Shown here: positions 21,040 through 29,518 of the stretch, in pieces | Numbering within the stretch: the stretch's first letter is position 1 | Layout: each line of letters starts with the position of its first letter | NCBI RefSeq assembly: GCF_002858865.1 | Contig: NZ_PJRR01000025.1 | Location: 1 to 64,000 of the forward strand | Direction: 5' to 3' | DNA length: 64,000 bases | Source: Caulobacter vibrioides | Lineage (GTDB): Bacteria > Pseudomonadota > Alphaproteobacteria > Caulobacterales > Caulobacteraceae | Made by a program: the position numbers and the translations under genes | The notes under the pieces: generated by a model | Database searches by the model: none | The model's input: the letters and a program-made list of their open reading frames with translations, nothing else | Told to the model about the DNA's origin: nothing

Positions 21040-21411
21040 CTATCGACGGGCCGCCAGCCGCTGCAGGCGCGGGCGCACCCGCAGGAAGCGGACATAGAGC
21101 GCTTCCAGGATCTTCAGAGCCCATGGCGCGCGGGCGATCACGCCGAAGGGCCGCAGCACCGGGATCGCGCGCCACATGGCCGCGAAGGCCGCCGCGCCGG
21201 ACAAGAGCTGGCCGTCCTCGCGGGCGTGGAAGCGGGCCAGAAGTTCGGCGCGATCGATGGGGCAGGTGGTCTCGCCGTCCGTGACGTCCAGGAACCGGAT
21301 CGCGCCCCGGCGATCCAGGCGACGCATCAGGGCGATCTCGCGCAGGCACAAGGGGCAGGCGCCGTCAAACCAGACGGTCAGGCGCGGGTCTTGGGCGGTC
21401 GCGGTGGCCAT
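21040..21411 (-). CDS. DCC family thiol-disulfide oxidoreductase (DUF393)
   Basis: A 123-residue protein with the family motif WFDGACPLCLREIALMRR: the DxxCxxC (C19, C22) resembles a thioredoxin active site. The central FLDVTD, the GAAAFAAMWRAIP segment and C-terminal RFLRVRPRLQRL complete the DUF393 pattern. Redox activity is presumed from the CxxC. Monocistronic, upstream of nothing on its strand. Confidence 0.88.
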   Translation of the reverse strand: MATATAQDPRLTVWFDGACPLCLREIALMRRLDRRGAIRFLDVTDGETTCPIDRAELLARFHAREDGQLLSGAAAFAAMWRAIPVLRPFGVIARAPWALKILEALYVRFLRVRPRLQRLAARR

Positions 21412-21453
21412 GGTCGAGATATGGGCCCGCGCGCGTCTGAGCGAAAGCGGCCT

Positions 21454-22008
21454 CTACCCCAGACCTGCGGCCTCCAGCGCGGCCACGGCCCTCTGGACCC
21501 GGTCCTCGCCGCCGCAGACCTCCAGCAGGGCCAGGCCGTCCAGCAGGGCCAGGATCGTCGCCGCCGCGCCGGGCGGATCGGGAACCTGGGCTGGGTCCAG
21601 GCGCGCCTCGATCCAGACCAGGAACCCTTCGCCGATCTGGCGCGCGATCTCGGCGAACGGCGGCTCCTCGCGCGCGGCCGCGGCGATGGCCTCGATCCAC
21701 AGCCGCATGAACGGCCTGAAGACCGGATCCACCACCAGGCGCGCGGCCTTGGCGGTCAGGGCGGCCTGCGACAGGCGCTGGTCGGCGGGAAGGGCGGTCT
21801 CGAGCTGAGCGGCCATGCCGCCGGCCAGGCTCTGCATCGCCAGGGCCAGGACCTCGGCCTTGTCGGCGAAATAGTACAGCAGCATCCGGTCGCTGACCCC
21901 GGCCGCCGCCGCCAGCTGGCGCAGGCTGGCTTGCGACAGGCCCGTGGAAAGCAAGTGCTCGGCCAGGGCTGTGATCACCCGCTCGCGCTGTTCGTCCCGA
22001 ACGTTCAT
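21454..22008 (-). CDS. TetR family repressor
   Basis: A 184-residue protein with an N-terminal TetR helix-turn-helix (ASLRQLAAAAGVSDRMLLYY then FADKAEVL, residues 28-55) and an all-helical ligand domain. It is divergent from two membrane protein genes, and the 68-base gap holds two copies of a strong palindrome (22022-22068), so it very probably represses both itself and those genes. The ligand is unknown. Confidence 0.9.
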   Translation of the reverse strand: MNVRDEQRERVITALAEHLLSTGLSQASLRQLAAAAGVSDRMLLYYFADKAEVLALAMQSLAGGMAAQLETALPADQRLSQAALTAKAARLVVDPVFRPFMRLWIEAIAAAAREEPPFAEIARQIGEGFLVWIEARLDPAQVPDPPGAAATILALLDGLALLEVCGGEDRVQRAVAALEAAGLG

Positions 22009-22021
22009 GCCGCCTTTCCAG

Positions 22022-22068
22022 TTGTAGCGACCGCTACAATACGCTAGTCATGTAGCGAACGCTACATG
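22022..22068. promoter_or_regulatory. Twin operators for the TetR repressor
   Basis: Two palindromes built on TGTAGCG-N2-CGCTACA: 22022-22039 (TTGTAGCGACCGCTACAA) and 22049-22068 (CATGTAGCGAACGCTACATG). The centres are 28 bases apart, close to three helical turns. They fill the gap between the repressor and the divergent membrane genes. Confidence 0.85.
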
Positions 22069-22076
22069 AGGTTCCC

Positions 22077-22493
22077 ATGCCCCAGTCCGTGTACGCCATC
22101 CTGCCCGCCGGCGCAGCCCTGGGCTTGCTGGCCGCCTTTCTCATCATGGCGCTGCAGCCCAAGCTCGGCCCGCGGAGTTGGATGATCCCCGCGACCCTGT
22201 CGGTGATCTTCCTGGCCCTGACCGTCGATGTCGTCGCCAAGGCCGGGCCGCTCGGCTTCTGGAACGAGCACCTGCGCGGGCCGTGGGGCGCGCAGATCTG
22301 GTGTGATCTACTGCTGGCGGCGGGAACCGCCACCGCGCTGCTGCTGCCGCGCGCCCGGGCCGTGGGGATGCGGCCGATCCCCTGGATGCTGGCCGTGCTG
22401 GCCAGCGGCTCGATCGGCCTGTTGGCCATGACCGCCCGCTGCCTGTTCCTCGAGGCCCGCCTCACCACGCTGTCGAAGGAGACCGTCCGATGA
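22077..22493 (+). CDS. Four-helix membrane protein under TetR control
   Basis: I do not recognise this 138-residue protein. It has four predicted membrane helices (about 7-26, 35-53, 75-92, 100-118). ATG 22077 lies nine bases after the second TetR operator, so the transcript start must be inside or beside the operator. Its last four bases ATGA overlap the start of the next gene, so the two are coupled and likely form one complex or pathway. Confidence 0.75.
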   Translation: MPQSVYAILPAGAALGLLAAFLIMALQPKLGPRSWMIPATLSVIFLALTVDVVAKAGPLGFWNEHLRGPWGAQIWCDLLLAAGTATALLLPRARAVGMRPIPWMLAVLASGSIGLLAMTARCLFLEARLTTLSKETVR

Positions 22494-22825
22494 TCCCGTT
22501 TCGCCTGTTCCTGCTGACCTGTCTGGTCGTCATCGTCGGCTATACCAGCGTCACCATCGCCAACCACGGCTGGAACCTCGTCCCGATCTTCTTCGGCGAC
22601 ATGGCGGCCATGGGCTGGCCGGGGCAGTTCAATCTGGATTTCTTCTGCTTTCTGTTGCTCTCGGGCCTGTGGGTGTCGTGGCGTGGCCGCTTCCGCCCCG
22701 CCGCCCTGGGCCTGGGCGTGCTGGCGGTGTTCGGCGGGATGCTGTTCTTGTCGATCTATCTGCTGATCGCCCTGTCACGGAGCAAGGGCGACATTCGCCA
22801 GGTGCTGTTGGGCGATCGCGCCTGA
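22490..22825 (+). CDS. Small membrane protein coupled to the TetR-controlled gene
   Basis: A 111-residue protein with three predicted helices (about 4-22, 48-64, 70-92). The FNLDFFCFLLLSGLWVSWRG segment resembles DUF2834-like small membrane proteins, but I am not sure. ATGA overlap with the preceding gene. A family F repeat follows its stop at once. Confidence 0.65.
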   Translation: MIPFRLFLLTCLVVIVGYTSVTIANHGWNLVPIFFGDMAAMGWPGQFNLDFFCFLLLSGLWVSWRGRFRPAALGLGVLAVFGGMLFLSIYLLIALSRSKGDIRQVLLGDRA

Positions 22826-22826
22826 C

Positions 22827-22860
22827 ATCCTCGTCCTTCGACAAGCTCAGGATGAGGATT
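22827..22860. repeat. Family F short palindromic repeat, copy 1
   Basis: ATCCTCGTCCTTCGACAAGC followed by TCAGGATGAGGATT. The ends ATCCTC / GAGGAT pair. The unit recurs at 42594-42681 as a facing pair and, diverged, at 38459-38490. It lies between convergent genes and could act as a terminator stem. Confidence 0.8.
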
Positions 22861-22883
22861 TCAGGCGGATCCGGGCTGAACCG

Positions 22884-25268
22884 TCAGTGCGGCCGCGCCT
22901 GGGCCAGGGCCTGGGCCAGGGTCTCCAGCGAGAACGGCTTGCTGATGAACGGCCAGCCGCCCGCCCGCGCCCGGCCTTGGTCGCCGCCCGTATAGCCCGA
23001 GCACAGCACCACCGGCAGGCCCGGACGGCTGGCGGCCAGCGCCTCGGCCAGGTCCACGCCGCTCTTGCCGCCCGGCATGATCACGTCGCTGAGCACCAGC
23101 TGGATGCCGTCGTCCTGCTCCAGGCGTGAGAGGGCCTCGTCGACCCCGCCGGCGCGCACGACCGAGTGGCCAAGGTCGTTCAGCATCGCGTCGACCAGCT
23201 CGGCGACCTGCGGGTCGTCCTCGACCAGCAGCACCCGCGACGGCGTCTGGGCGCGGATATGGTCGACGCGCGGCAGGCTTTCGCTGGCGGCGTCCCCCGC
23301 GCTGACGGGCAGCAGCAGGGCGACGGTGGCCCCTTGGCCCGGCGTGCTCTCGATCAGCACCGACCCGCCGCTCTGGCGCGCGAACCCATAGACCTGCGAC
23401 AGGCCAAGCCCGGTGCCCTCGCCGGGCGGCTTGGTGGTGAAGAACGGCTCGACGGCCCGGGCGATGGTCGCCGCGTCCATGCCCGTCCCCGTGTCGCGCA
23501 CGGCCACGCGCAGATATTGGCCGGGCTCCAGATCGCCTTCCTTGCGATCCAGGGTGACCGGACGGGACTCGATGCTCACCTCGCCGCCGGGCGGGGTGGC
23601 GTCGCGGGCGTTGACCACCAGGTTCAGCAGCGCGGCCTCGAACTGGCCTGCGTCGATGCGGGCGCTGCGAACCCCCGCGCCCAGGCGCAGATGGAAGGTA
23701 TAGGCGTCGCCCAGCGCCCGCTTCAGCAGGCCTTCGCTTTCGGCGATCAGGCCGTCGACGCGGCAGATCTCCGGCTTCAAGGGCTGGCGGCGGGCGAAGG
23801 CCAGCAGGTGCTGGGTCAGCTTCTCGCCGCGCTTGGCCGCCGCCAGGGCCGCGCCGATCATGCGCTCGCGCCGGCGCGCGTCGTCTGGGTGACGCTCGAC
23901 CACGTCCAACGCGCCGATGATCACCGTCAAAAGGTTGTTGAAGTCGTGCGCCACGCCGCCGGTCAGCTGGCCGATCGCCTCCAGCTTCTGCGACTGCAGC
24001 AGGGCGGCCTGGGCCGCGTCGCGTTCGGCGAGGGCGGCCGTCACCCGCTCTTCCAGCAGTTCGTTCAGGCCGGTCAGCTTGGCTTCGGCCTGCTTGGCCT
24101 CGGTGGTGTCGAAGGCCATGCCGATAAAGCCGGCGAACGCGCCCGACGGATCGTAGCGCGGCTGCGAGAATGACTTCAGCCAGCGCCATTCGCCATCGGC
24201 GCGGCGGTAGCGCGCCTCGAGGCTGAAGGGCCGGCGGGAGGTCTCGCCCGCGACCTGCTCCTTGAGGATGCGCGGCAGGTCCTCCGGAAAGATGCGGGTT
24301 CGCCAGTCCAGGGTCAGGGCGCTGTCATAGTCGACGCCGACGAAGGCGACATAGGCGTTGTTGACAAACTGCCGGACGCCGTCGGACCGGGTCACCCACA
24401 TGGGGGCGGGCGCGCTGTCGGCCAGGGCCCGGAACCGCGCCTCGCTCTCGCGCACCTCGGCCTCGGCGCGGCGGCGGTTGGTGACGTCGAAGTTCAGGCC
24501 GATCATCCGCACCGGCTGGCCGGCGTCGTCGCGCATGACCTCGCCGCGCCCGTGCACCCAGCGCTCGCCCTGGCTGGTGTCGGCCAGACGATACTCGACC
24601 TCGTAGTCGGTCAGGCCGTTCAGCGCGCCGAAGACGACGGCTTCGGTCATCGCGCGATCGTCGGGATGAACAAAGCGCGGCAGGTCGCTCAGCAGGATGT
24701 CGGCGTTCTCTGGGACGCCTAGGTTCCGTCGCGCCGCCGGCGACAGGTAGAGCTCGCCGGTGGCGAGGTCGTAGTCCCAGGGCCCCACCCCGGCGGCCGC
24801 CTGGGTGACCCGCAGCCTGGCCTCGACATTGGCGCGTTGGGCGCGCGCCGCAGCCAGGCCCCGCATGGCGCCGCGCAGCCCTTCGGCGACCGCTGCGACC
24901 ATCAGGCCGCAGATCAGATAGATGACGATGCTCGACAGTTCGTCGCTGTTCAGCGGCTCATCATGACGTCCGCCCCACAGCCACCAGCTGAAGACGACGC
25001 CGGCGACCGTGGGGATCATCCCCCAGCGCCATCCGGCATAGAGCGTCACCAGCATGATGGCGGGGAAAAAGGGCTGGGTCGCCCCGACGCCGCTGCTCAG
25101 GCCCAGCAGGCCGACGCGCATCAGGATGGCCATGGCCACACCGATGATCGACGCGATCGCGCACAGCCACGCTGGTGGCGGAACCGGAGGGATGAGCCAG
25201 GCGCTAATCAGCGCGTGGATACGTCCTTGGTCGTCAACGGCGCGGATTGGATTGTCTTTCTTCTCCAT
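22884..25268 (-). CDS. PAS hybrid histidine kinase with receiver domain
   Basis: A 794-residue protein. Two to four membrane helices (about 35-130, including a MASE/DUF4118-like block) lead to two PAS-PAC units (about 165-285, with FVHPDDRAMTEAVV, and 295-410, with RIFPEDLPRILKEQ), a coiled coil, a HisKA-type domain with QLTGGVAHDFNNLLTVIIGA, a HATPase (LNLVVNARDATPPGG, RDTGTGMD, GTGLGLSQVYGF), and a C-terminal receiver whose phosphoacceptor is D in LVLSDVIMPGGKSG. Start ATG 25268 with GGGAGCGGGG just upstream. Divergent from the Dps-like gene. No separate output regulator is adjacent. Confidence 0.93.
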   Translation of the reverse strand: MEKKDNPIRAVDDQGRIHALISAWLIPPVPPPAWLCAIASIIGVAMAILMRVGLLGLSSGVGATQPFFPAIMLVTLYAGWRWGMIPTVAGVVFSWWLWGGRHDEPLNSDELSSIVIYLICGLMVAAVAEGLRGAMRGLAAARAQRANVEARLRVTQAAAGVGPWDYDLATGELYLSPAARRNLGVPENADILLSDLPRFVHPDDRAMTEAVVFGALNGLTDYEVEYRLADTSQGERWVHGRGEVMRDDAGQPVRMIGLNFDVTNRRRAEAEVRESEARFRALADSAPAPMWVTRSDGVRQFVNNAYVAFVGVDYDSALTLDWRTRIFPEDLPRILKEQVAGETSRRPFSLEARYRRADGEWRWLKSFSQPRYDPSGAFAGFIGMAFDTTEAKQAEAKLTGLNELLEERVTAALAERDAAQAALLQSQKLEAIGQLTGGVAHDFNNLLTVIIGALDVVERHPDDARRRERMIGAALAAAKRGEKLTQHLLAFARRQPLKPEICRVDGLIAESEGLLKRALGDAYTFHLRLGAGVRSARIDAGQFEAALLNLVVNARDATPPGGEVSIESRPVTLDRKEGDLEPGQYLRVAVRDTGTGMDAATIARAVEPFFTTKPPGEGTGLGLSQVYGFARQSGGSVLIESTPGQGATVALLLPVSAGDAASESLPRVDHIRAQTPSRVLLVEDDPQVAELVDAMLNDLGHSVVRAGGVDEALSRLEQDDGIQLVLSDVIMPGGKSGVDLAEALAASRPGLPVVLCSGYTGGDQGRARAGGWPFISKPFSLETLAQALAQARPH

Positions 25269-25342
25269 CCCCGCTCCCGGCAAAGATGTCTTGCCAAGAG
25301 GATGGACACGCTTACCTAAGACGCGCAACACGGGAGATCATG

Positions 25343-25822
25343 ATGGCCGCCGCTTTGAACACCGGGCTGACCGCGAAACAGCGCACCGATATCGCCGCTT
25401 CGCTCAACAAGGTGCTCGCCGACAGCTACGCTCTGTATCTGAAGACGCATGGCTATCACTGGAATGTTCGCGGGCCGAACTTCCAGTCGCTGCACGTGCT
25501 GCTCGAAGGGCAGTACCAGGAGGAATGGGCCGCGCTGGACGCGATCGCCGAGCGCATCCGCGCCCTGGGCGAACTGGCGCCGCAGGGCTACGCCGCCTTC
25601 GGTAACCTCTCCAGCCTCAAGGACGGCGATCCCGAGCAGGACTGGGAAGGCATGATCGGCGAGCTGAAGGCCGACAACGAGACCGTGATCCGCACCCTGC
25701 GGGACGCCATGCCCATCGCCGACGAGGCCGGCGACGAAGCCACCGCCGATCTTCTGACCCAGCGCCTGCAGGCTCACGAGAAGCACGCCTGGATGCTGCG
25801 CTCCACGCTCGGCCTAAAGTAG
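25343..25822 (+). CDS. Dps/ferritin-like DNA protection protein
   Basis: A 159-residue four-helix ferritin-like protein. The ferroxidase signature is seen in YLKTHGYHWNVRGPNFQSLH and in EGQYQEEWAALDAIAERIR. Dps proteins store iron and use peroxide, protecting DNA; they form dodecamers. The N-terminus is short without an obvious lysine-rich tail, so DNA binding is not assured. Start: two ATGs abut (25340, 25343); GGGAG at 25332-25336 is better spaced for the second. Confidence 0.93.
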   Translation: MAAALNTGLTAKQRTDIAASLNKVLADSYALYLKTHGYHWNVRGPNFQSLHVLLEGQYQEEWAALDAIAERIRALGELAPQGYAAFGNLSSLKDGDPEQDWEGMIGELKADNETVIRTLRDAMPIADEAGDEATADLLTQRLQAHEKHAWMLRSTLGLK

Positions 25823-25831
25823 CCATCCCGA

Positions 25832-27073
25832 GTGCGGGCGGGGGCTCGGATCCAACGGAAAACGTGGCAGGCCGTCGCCGCCCTCGGGGTGGTGGGCGGT
25901 CTTTCAGCGTGCGCCACCTACTACGTGCCGGCCGGAACGGGTCGGGACGCCGGCTTGATGCGCGTCACCGCCAGCTTCAGCGAACGCGGGCTCAAGCGCT
26001 ATGTCGCCAATATGGACCCGGCCATGCTGGCCCTGGCGCGGCGCCATGATCCTCTTCCGCATACGGATTATTGGGGGCGCGTGCCGGGCTGGGAGGTGAT
26101 CCGCCTCGACGATATCCCGCGTCTGGGCGACCGCGATCCTGATTTCGACGCGGCGCGGCTGATCAATTCGCTGCGCCCGACGATCGGCGGGGAGCTTGAG
26201 GTCGCCAAGCCGTTCGTCCTGACCGGATCGGCCGACGCGCGCGCCAGGGCGCTGCAGTGCCTGACCCAGGCGGTCTATTACGAGGCGGGGTTCGAGCCCG
26301 GCGAGGGGCAGATGGCCGTGGCCCAGACGGTGATCAACCGCATGCGCCATCCCGGCTATCCCAAGTCGATCTGCGGGGTGATCTACGAAGGCGCGGCGCG
26401 GACCACCGGCTGCCAGTTCAGCTTCGCCTGCGACGGCTCGCTGGCGCGCGAGCCGGTGCCGGCGATCTGGGCCAACGCCCAGGCCGTGGCCAAGCGGGCC
26501 CTGAGCGGCTTTGTGTTCAAGCCGGTGGGCGTGGCCACCCACTATCACGCCGACTATGTCTCGCCGTACTGGGCCCCGACCCTGGTCAAGCTGAGGCAGT
26601 TTGGCCAGCATATCTTCTATCGCTGGACCGGTCCGTCCGGGACCTTGCAGGCGTTCCGCGGGCGTTACTCGGGCAATGAGACGGTCAGCGCCGACATCCT
26701 GATGGCCGCCGATCCGCGCACCTTGGAGGCCGCCCCGCCCGAGGTGCTGGCCGCCCAGACGACGCCGGCCGCCGCGACGCCGGTCGCCACCGGAGCGGCG
26801 GCCCAGATGCTGGGGGTCTCGAACCTGGTCCTGCCCGACGCCAAGCTGGTGGCCGTGCCGGACGCCAACTCGCCGACCGGCGAGCGGGTGACGGTGCAGG
26901 GCACGGTGGCCGGCCGCCGGATTCCGACCGCCGACGAGATCGCGCGGATCAACAAGGCGCTGGAAGCCGTCTCAGGCCCGCAGCCGCCCACGGCCGAGCC
27001 CCCGCCCGCGCCGCCGCCTCCGCCGCCAAAGCCCAAGCCCCGGCCGCCGAGTCTGCTCAATCCGTTGAATTGA
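25832..27073 (+). CDS. SleB-type cell wall hydrolase, predicted lipoprotein
   Basis: A 413-residue protein starting at GTG 25832, nine bases after the Dps gene. The N-terminal hydrophobic stretch ends in LSAC, a lipobox, so the mature protein should be lipidated at that cysteine. Residues 140-250 form the Hydrolase_2/SleB lytic transglycosylase-like domain: LTQAVYYEAGFEPGEGQMAV (catalytic Glu in YYEA), INRMRHPGYPKSICGVIYEG and CQFSFACDG. The C-terminal 60 residues are proline-rich (PPPAPPPPPPKPKPRPP), probably disordered and wall-spanning. In alphaproteobacteria such proteins remodel peptidoglycan. Confidence 0.88.
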   Translation: MRAGARIQRKTWQAVAALGVVGGLSACATYYVPAGTGRDAGLMRVTASFSERGLKRYVANMDPAMLALARRHDPLPHTDYWGRVPGWEVIRLDDIPRLGDRDPDFDAARLINSLRPTIGGELEVAKPFVLTGSADARARALQCLTQAVYYEAGFEPGEGQMAVAQTVINRMRHPGYPKSICGVIYEGAARTTGCQFSFACDGSLAREPVPAIWANAQAVAKRALSGFVFKPVGVATHYHADYVSPYWAPTLVKLRQFGQHIFYRWTGPSGTLQAFRGRYSGNETVSADILMAADPRTLEAAPPEVLAAQTTPAAATPVATGAAAQMLGVSNLVLPDAKLVAVPDANSPTGERVTVQGTVAGRRIPTADEIARINKALEAVSGPQPPTAEPPPAPPPPPPKPKPRPPSLLNPLN

Positions 27074-27074
27074 A

Positions 27075-27196
27075 ATCCTCCCCCCAGCGGGGGAGGTGGC
27101 CGAAGGCCGGAGGGGGAAGTGCTGCTGGCCCTGCCTCTTCCCCCTCCGTCGTCTCTTCGAGCCGACACCTCCCCCGCGGGGGGGGGGGGAGGATTT
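27075..27196. repeat. Family C inverted-repeat pair, copy 2
   Basis: AATCCTCCCCCCAGCGGGGG at the left and CGCGGGGGGGGGGGAGGATT at the right face each other; inner arms read GGAGGGGGAAG and CTTCCCCCTCC. It fills the gap between the convergent SleB-type gene and trxB and can form a long stem in either transcript. Confidence 0.85.
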
Positions 27197-27209
27197 GCGG
27201 CTTAAACCC

Positions 27210-28217
27210 TCACCAAACCCCGATCTTGTTGGCCTCGGCGTGGCTGATCGGGTGGTGGGCGGCCTTGTGGTCTTCTTCGGCCAGGAAGCGCACGGCTTCC
27301 AGGGCGGCCATGCAGCCCATGCCGGCGGCGGTGACGGCCTGGCGGTAGACATCGTCGGTGACGTCGCCGGCCGCGTAGACACCCTCGATCGCGGTCGCGG
27401 CCGTGCCCGGCTTGACCTTCAGATAGCCGCCGGACCCGGTTTCCAGCTGGCCGGCGAACAGCTCCGACGACGGCGCGTGGCCGATGGCGATGAACACCCC
27501 GTCGGCGGCGACCTCTTGGGTCTCGCCGGTCTTGACGTTCTTCAGGCGCGCGCCGGTGACGCCCATGGGGTCGGTCTGGCCCAGGACCTCGTCGATGACG
27601 CTGTCCCAGATCACCTCGATCTTCGGATGGGCCAGCAGGCGCTCCTGCAGGATCTTCTCGGCGCGCAGCTCGTCCTTGCGGTGCACCAGGGTGACCTTGC
27701 TGGCGAAGCTGGTCAGGAACAGGGCCTCTTCCACGGCGGTGTTGCCGCCGCCGACCACGATGACGTCTTTGTTGCGATAGAAGAAGCCGTCGCAGGTGGC
27801 GCAGGCGCTGACGCCAAAGCCCTGGAACTTAGCTTCGCTTTCCAGGCCCAGCCACTTGGCCTGGGCGCCGGTGGCGATGATGATCGTCTCGGCGATCCAG
27901 TCCTGGCCGCTGTCGGTCTTCACGGCGAACGGGCGCTTGGACAGGTCGACGCTGGTGACGATGTCGCTGACGAACTCGGTGCCGACATGCTCAGCCTGGG
28001 CGCGCATCTGGTCCATCAGCCAGGGACCCTGGATGACGTCGGCGAAGCCCGGATAGTTCTCGACATCGGTCGTGATGGTCAGCTGGCCGCCGGGCTGGAT
28101 GCCGGCGATCAGCACGGGCTTCAGCAGCGCGCGGGCGGCGTAGATGGCGGCGGTATAGCCGGCGGGACCCGATCCGATGATCAGGCAGCGGGTTTCGCGG
28201 GGAGGGGTCGTGGACAT
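27210..28217 (-). CDS. trxB: Thioredoxin reductase
   Basis: Reduces thioredoxin with NADPH through FAD. The 335-residue protein has the FAD-binding LIIGSGPAGYTAAIYAARA (residues 12-30), the redox pair in ACATCDGFF (CATC), the NADPH-binding VVGGGNTAVEEALFL and the FAD C-terminal motif GVYAAGDVTDDVYRQ. Start ATG 28217 (MSTTPPRE); a longer reading adds an unlikely 13 residues. Divergent from the small membrane protein at 28278. Confidence 0.97.
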   Translation of the reverse strand: MSTTPPRETRCLIIGSGPAGYTAAIYAARALLKPVLIAGIQPGGQLTITTDVENYPGFADVIQGPWLMDQMRAQAEHVGTEFVSDIVTSVDLSKRPFAVKTDSGQDWIAETIIIATGAQAKWLGLESEAKFQGFGVSACATCDGFFYRNKDVIVVGGGNTAVEEALFLTSFASKVTLVHRKDELRAEKILQERLLAHPKIEVIWDSVIDEVLGQTDPMGVTGARLKNVKTGETQEVAADGVFIAIGHAPSSELFAGQLETGSGGYLKVKPGTAATAIEGVYAAGDVTDDVYRQAVTAAGMGCMAALEAVRFLAEEDHKAAHHPISHAEANKIGVW

Positions 28218-28277
28218 GGGCGGAGATATAGTGTGGATTCTCCGCAGTGGCGACATAAGCCACGGGAGGAAAACCTG

Positions 28278-28466
28278 ATGAAGCTCGGCGTTCTACTGGG
28301 CGTGGGTATCGTCGCCCTGTTCGCGGGCCTGGCCAATGTCTGGTTCGGCGACGTGCTGGTGGGCCTGGGTCTGGTGACCATGTTCGTGATGGTCGCCGGC
28401 TATTCGGCCTGGCAGGGCAAGAAGGAATACGACGCGCGACCGCGCGGCGAGCCGATCATCGAGTAG
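28278..28466 (+). CDS. 62-residue membrane protein
   Basis: A short gene with a strong ribosome site (GGGAGGA, 28264-28270) eight bases before the ATG. The product has two hydrophobic helices (residues 3-19 and 25-44), GVGIVALFAGLANVWFGDV then GLGLVTMFVMVAGYSAWQG, and a charged tail ending EPIIE. It is easily missed because it lies at the end of a much longer spurious open frame. Function unknown. Divergent from trxB. Its TAG stop starts the family E repeat. Confidence 0.7.
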   Translation: MKLGVLLGVGIVALFAGLANVWFGDVLVGLGLVTMFVMVAGYSAWQGKKEYDARPRGEPIIE

Positions 28467-28555
28467 AGCCTATCGGGTTTAGATGGAATCATCTAAGCCC
28501 CATAAACAGGCTCTAAGATCAAACACTTAGAGCCCTGTAGCTTTAGAGGGTTCCG
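28465..28555. repeat. Family E nested palindrome, copy 3
   Basis: Contains GTTTAGATGGAATCATCTAA with a GAATC site in the loop, then GGCTCTAAGATCAAACACTT and AGAGCCCTGTAGCTTTAGAG. It lies between two genes on the same strand and directly after the stop of the first, so it probably ends that transcript. Confidence 0.8.
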
Positions 28556-28592
28556 TCTTGACCCAAAGGGTCGGCGGATTGAGGGGTATGGT

Positions 28593-28853
28593 ATGAAGGC
28601 GGGCTTGCCGATCGGCATGGGCGCGGGGATCGCGATTGGCGTCGCCCTGGGTGTCGCGCTCGACAATCTGGCCCTGGGCCTTGGCCTGGGCGTCGCGTTT
28701 GGCGGCGGCCTCGGCGCCATGGCTCATGCGGCCAGCACGGCGGCGGAAAAGAAGGCCAAGAACAACGGCGACGGCGGCGTGGTCGCCGACGGCGGCTCCA
28801 GCACCTCTGGCGGCGACTGCAGCGCAGACGGCGGCGGTGGCGGCTGCGATTGA
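28593..28853 (+). CDS. Small glycine-rich protein with glycine-zipper helices
   Basis: An 86-residue protein. Residues 1-45 form two small-residue-rich helices (GMGAGIAIGVALGVALDNLA and LGLGLGVAFGGGLGAM) with the GxxxG spacing of glycine zippers, so it probably inserts in membrane. The C-terminal 35 residues are Gly/Ser/Asp/Cys-rich (GGDCSADGGGGGCD). GAGGGG lies six bases before the ATG. I do not know its function. Confidence 0.6.
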   Translation: MKAGLPIGMGAGIAIGVALGVALDNLALGLGLGVAFGGGLGAMAHAASTAAEKKAKNNGDGGVVADGGSSTSGGDCSADGGGGGCD

Positions 28854-28917
28854 CGGCACGTCGGCGGAATCCCGAATTGAACGGAAGCGCCGATCTCAGC
28901 GTGAAGGGACGGGGCGC

Positions 28918-29145
28918 TTAAGTCCCGTACCGATAGTGCCTATCGGGCTCTGGAATCTTGCGGCCCTCAGACAGGGCGTGATCGATCCATTGGGCGATCG
29001 CGTCCTCAATGTTCGTGAGAACCTCAGCCTCGGTCGCGCCGTCCGACATGCACCCAGGCAGATCTGGAACCGTCGCAAGGTAGCCGCCGCCGTCTTCGAC
29101 AGACAGCGTCTTGAGAACGATTCTGTAGTTGCGCCTACGGATCAT
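28918..29145 (-). CDS. hicB: HicB-type antitoxin
   Basis: A 75-residue HicB partial RNase H-like domain: GGYLATVPDLPGCMSDGATEAEVL then NIEDAIAQWIDHAL is the family pattern (PDLPGC plus the NI.EAI.. helix). No C-terminal DNA-binding domain is present, so regulation must use another region or partner. The start overlaps the end of hicA by 11 bases, in toxin-first order as is usual for HicAB. Confidence 0.88.
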   Translation of the reverse strand: MIRRRNYRIVLKTLSVEDGGGYLATVPDLPGCMSDGATEAEVLTNIEDAIAQWIDHALSEGRKIPEPDRHYRYGT

Positions 29146-29395
29146 TCGCTGGCCTCACTATTCTCTCAATATAGGCTACCAGCTGCTTGATGTATATCGG
29201 CTTGATCGGGCGGCGCGCTGGAATGGTAAGAATTTCAAAGAGTTTAGGGTGAGAAACCCGATAGTGTGAGCCACCGCCTGTGGGCGGGCTGCAGCTTAGG
29301 CCGTATTGTCTGCAGACGACCTCGACGTTGGAAATGCGCCAATCGCCTGCGGGATTGCGCATCATCGCCTGCAAAAGCTTGTCGCCCTTCGACAA
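29135..29395 (-). CDS. hicA: HicA-type mRNA interferase toxin, TTG start
   Basis: An 86-residue HicA with the dsRBD-like fold: an opening SKGDKLLQAMMRNP, a middle YGLSCSPPTGGGSHYRVSHP with the catalytic histidine in GGSH, and a C-terminal PIKPIYIKQLVAYIE helix. The start is a TTG at 29395, supported by GGAGG four bases upstream (29400-29404) and by the family N-terminus; no ATG or GTG fits. It cleaves mRNA when free of HicB. The 123-base gap to the divergent pseI must hold both promoters. Confidence 0.8.
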   Translation of the reverse strand: MSKGDKLLQAMMRNPAGDWRISNVEVVCRQYGLSCSPPTGGGSHYRVSHPKLFEILTIPARRPIKPIYIKQLVAYIERIVRPANDP

Positions 29396-29518
29396 TGAAC
29401 CTCCGCGCCTTGCGCTGAAATCGTATCGGCCTTCCAAAACTTCCCTAGATTGTATTTCGGTTGACGTCTCGTCTACGATTTCGAGGTTAATGTTCTGGGG
29501 ATAAAAGCGAGCGCCCCC

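Noticed and set aside
19284..21095. A 603-codon frame opposite the oxygenase and AI-2E genes
   Set aside because: Rich in His/Gln/Asp with no domain; both sense genes are recognisable.
27096..28466. A 456-codon frame reading through trxB antisense
   Set aside because: Only its last 62 codons, after a good ribosome site at 28264, look like a real gene; the rest is antisense to trxB.
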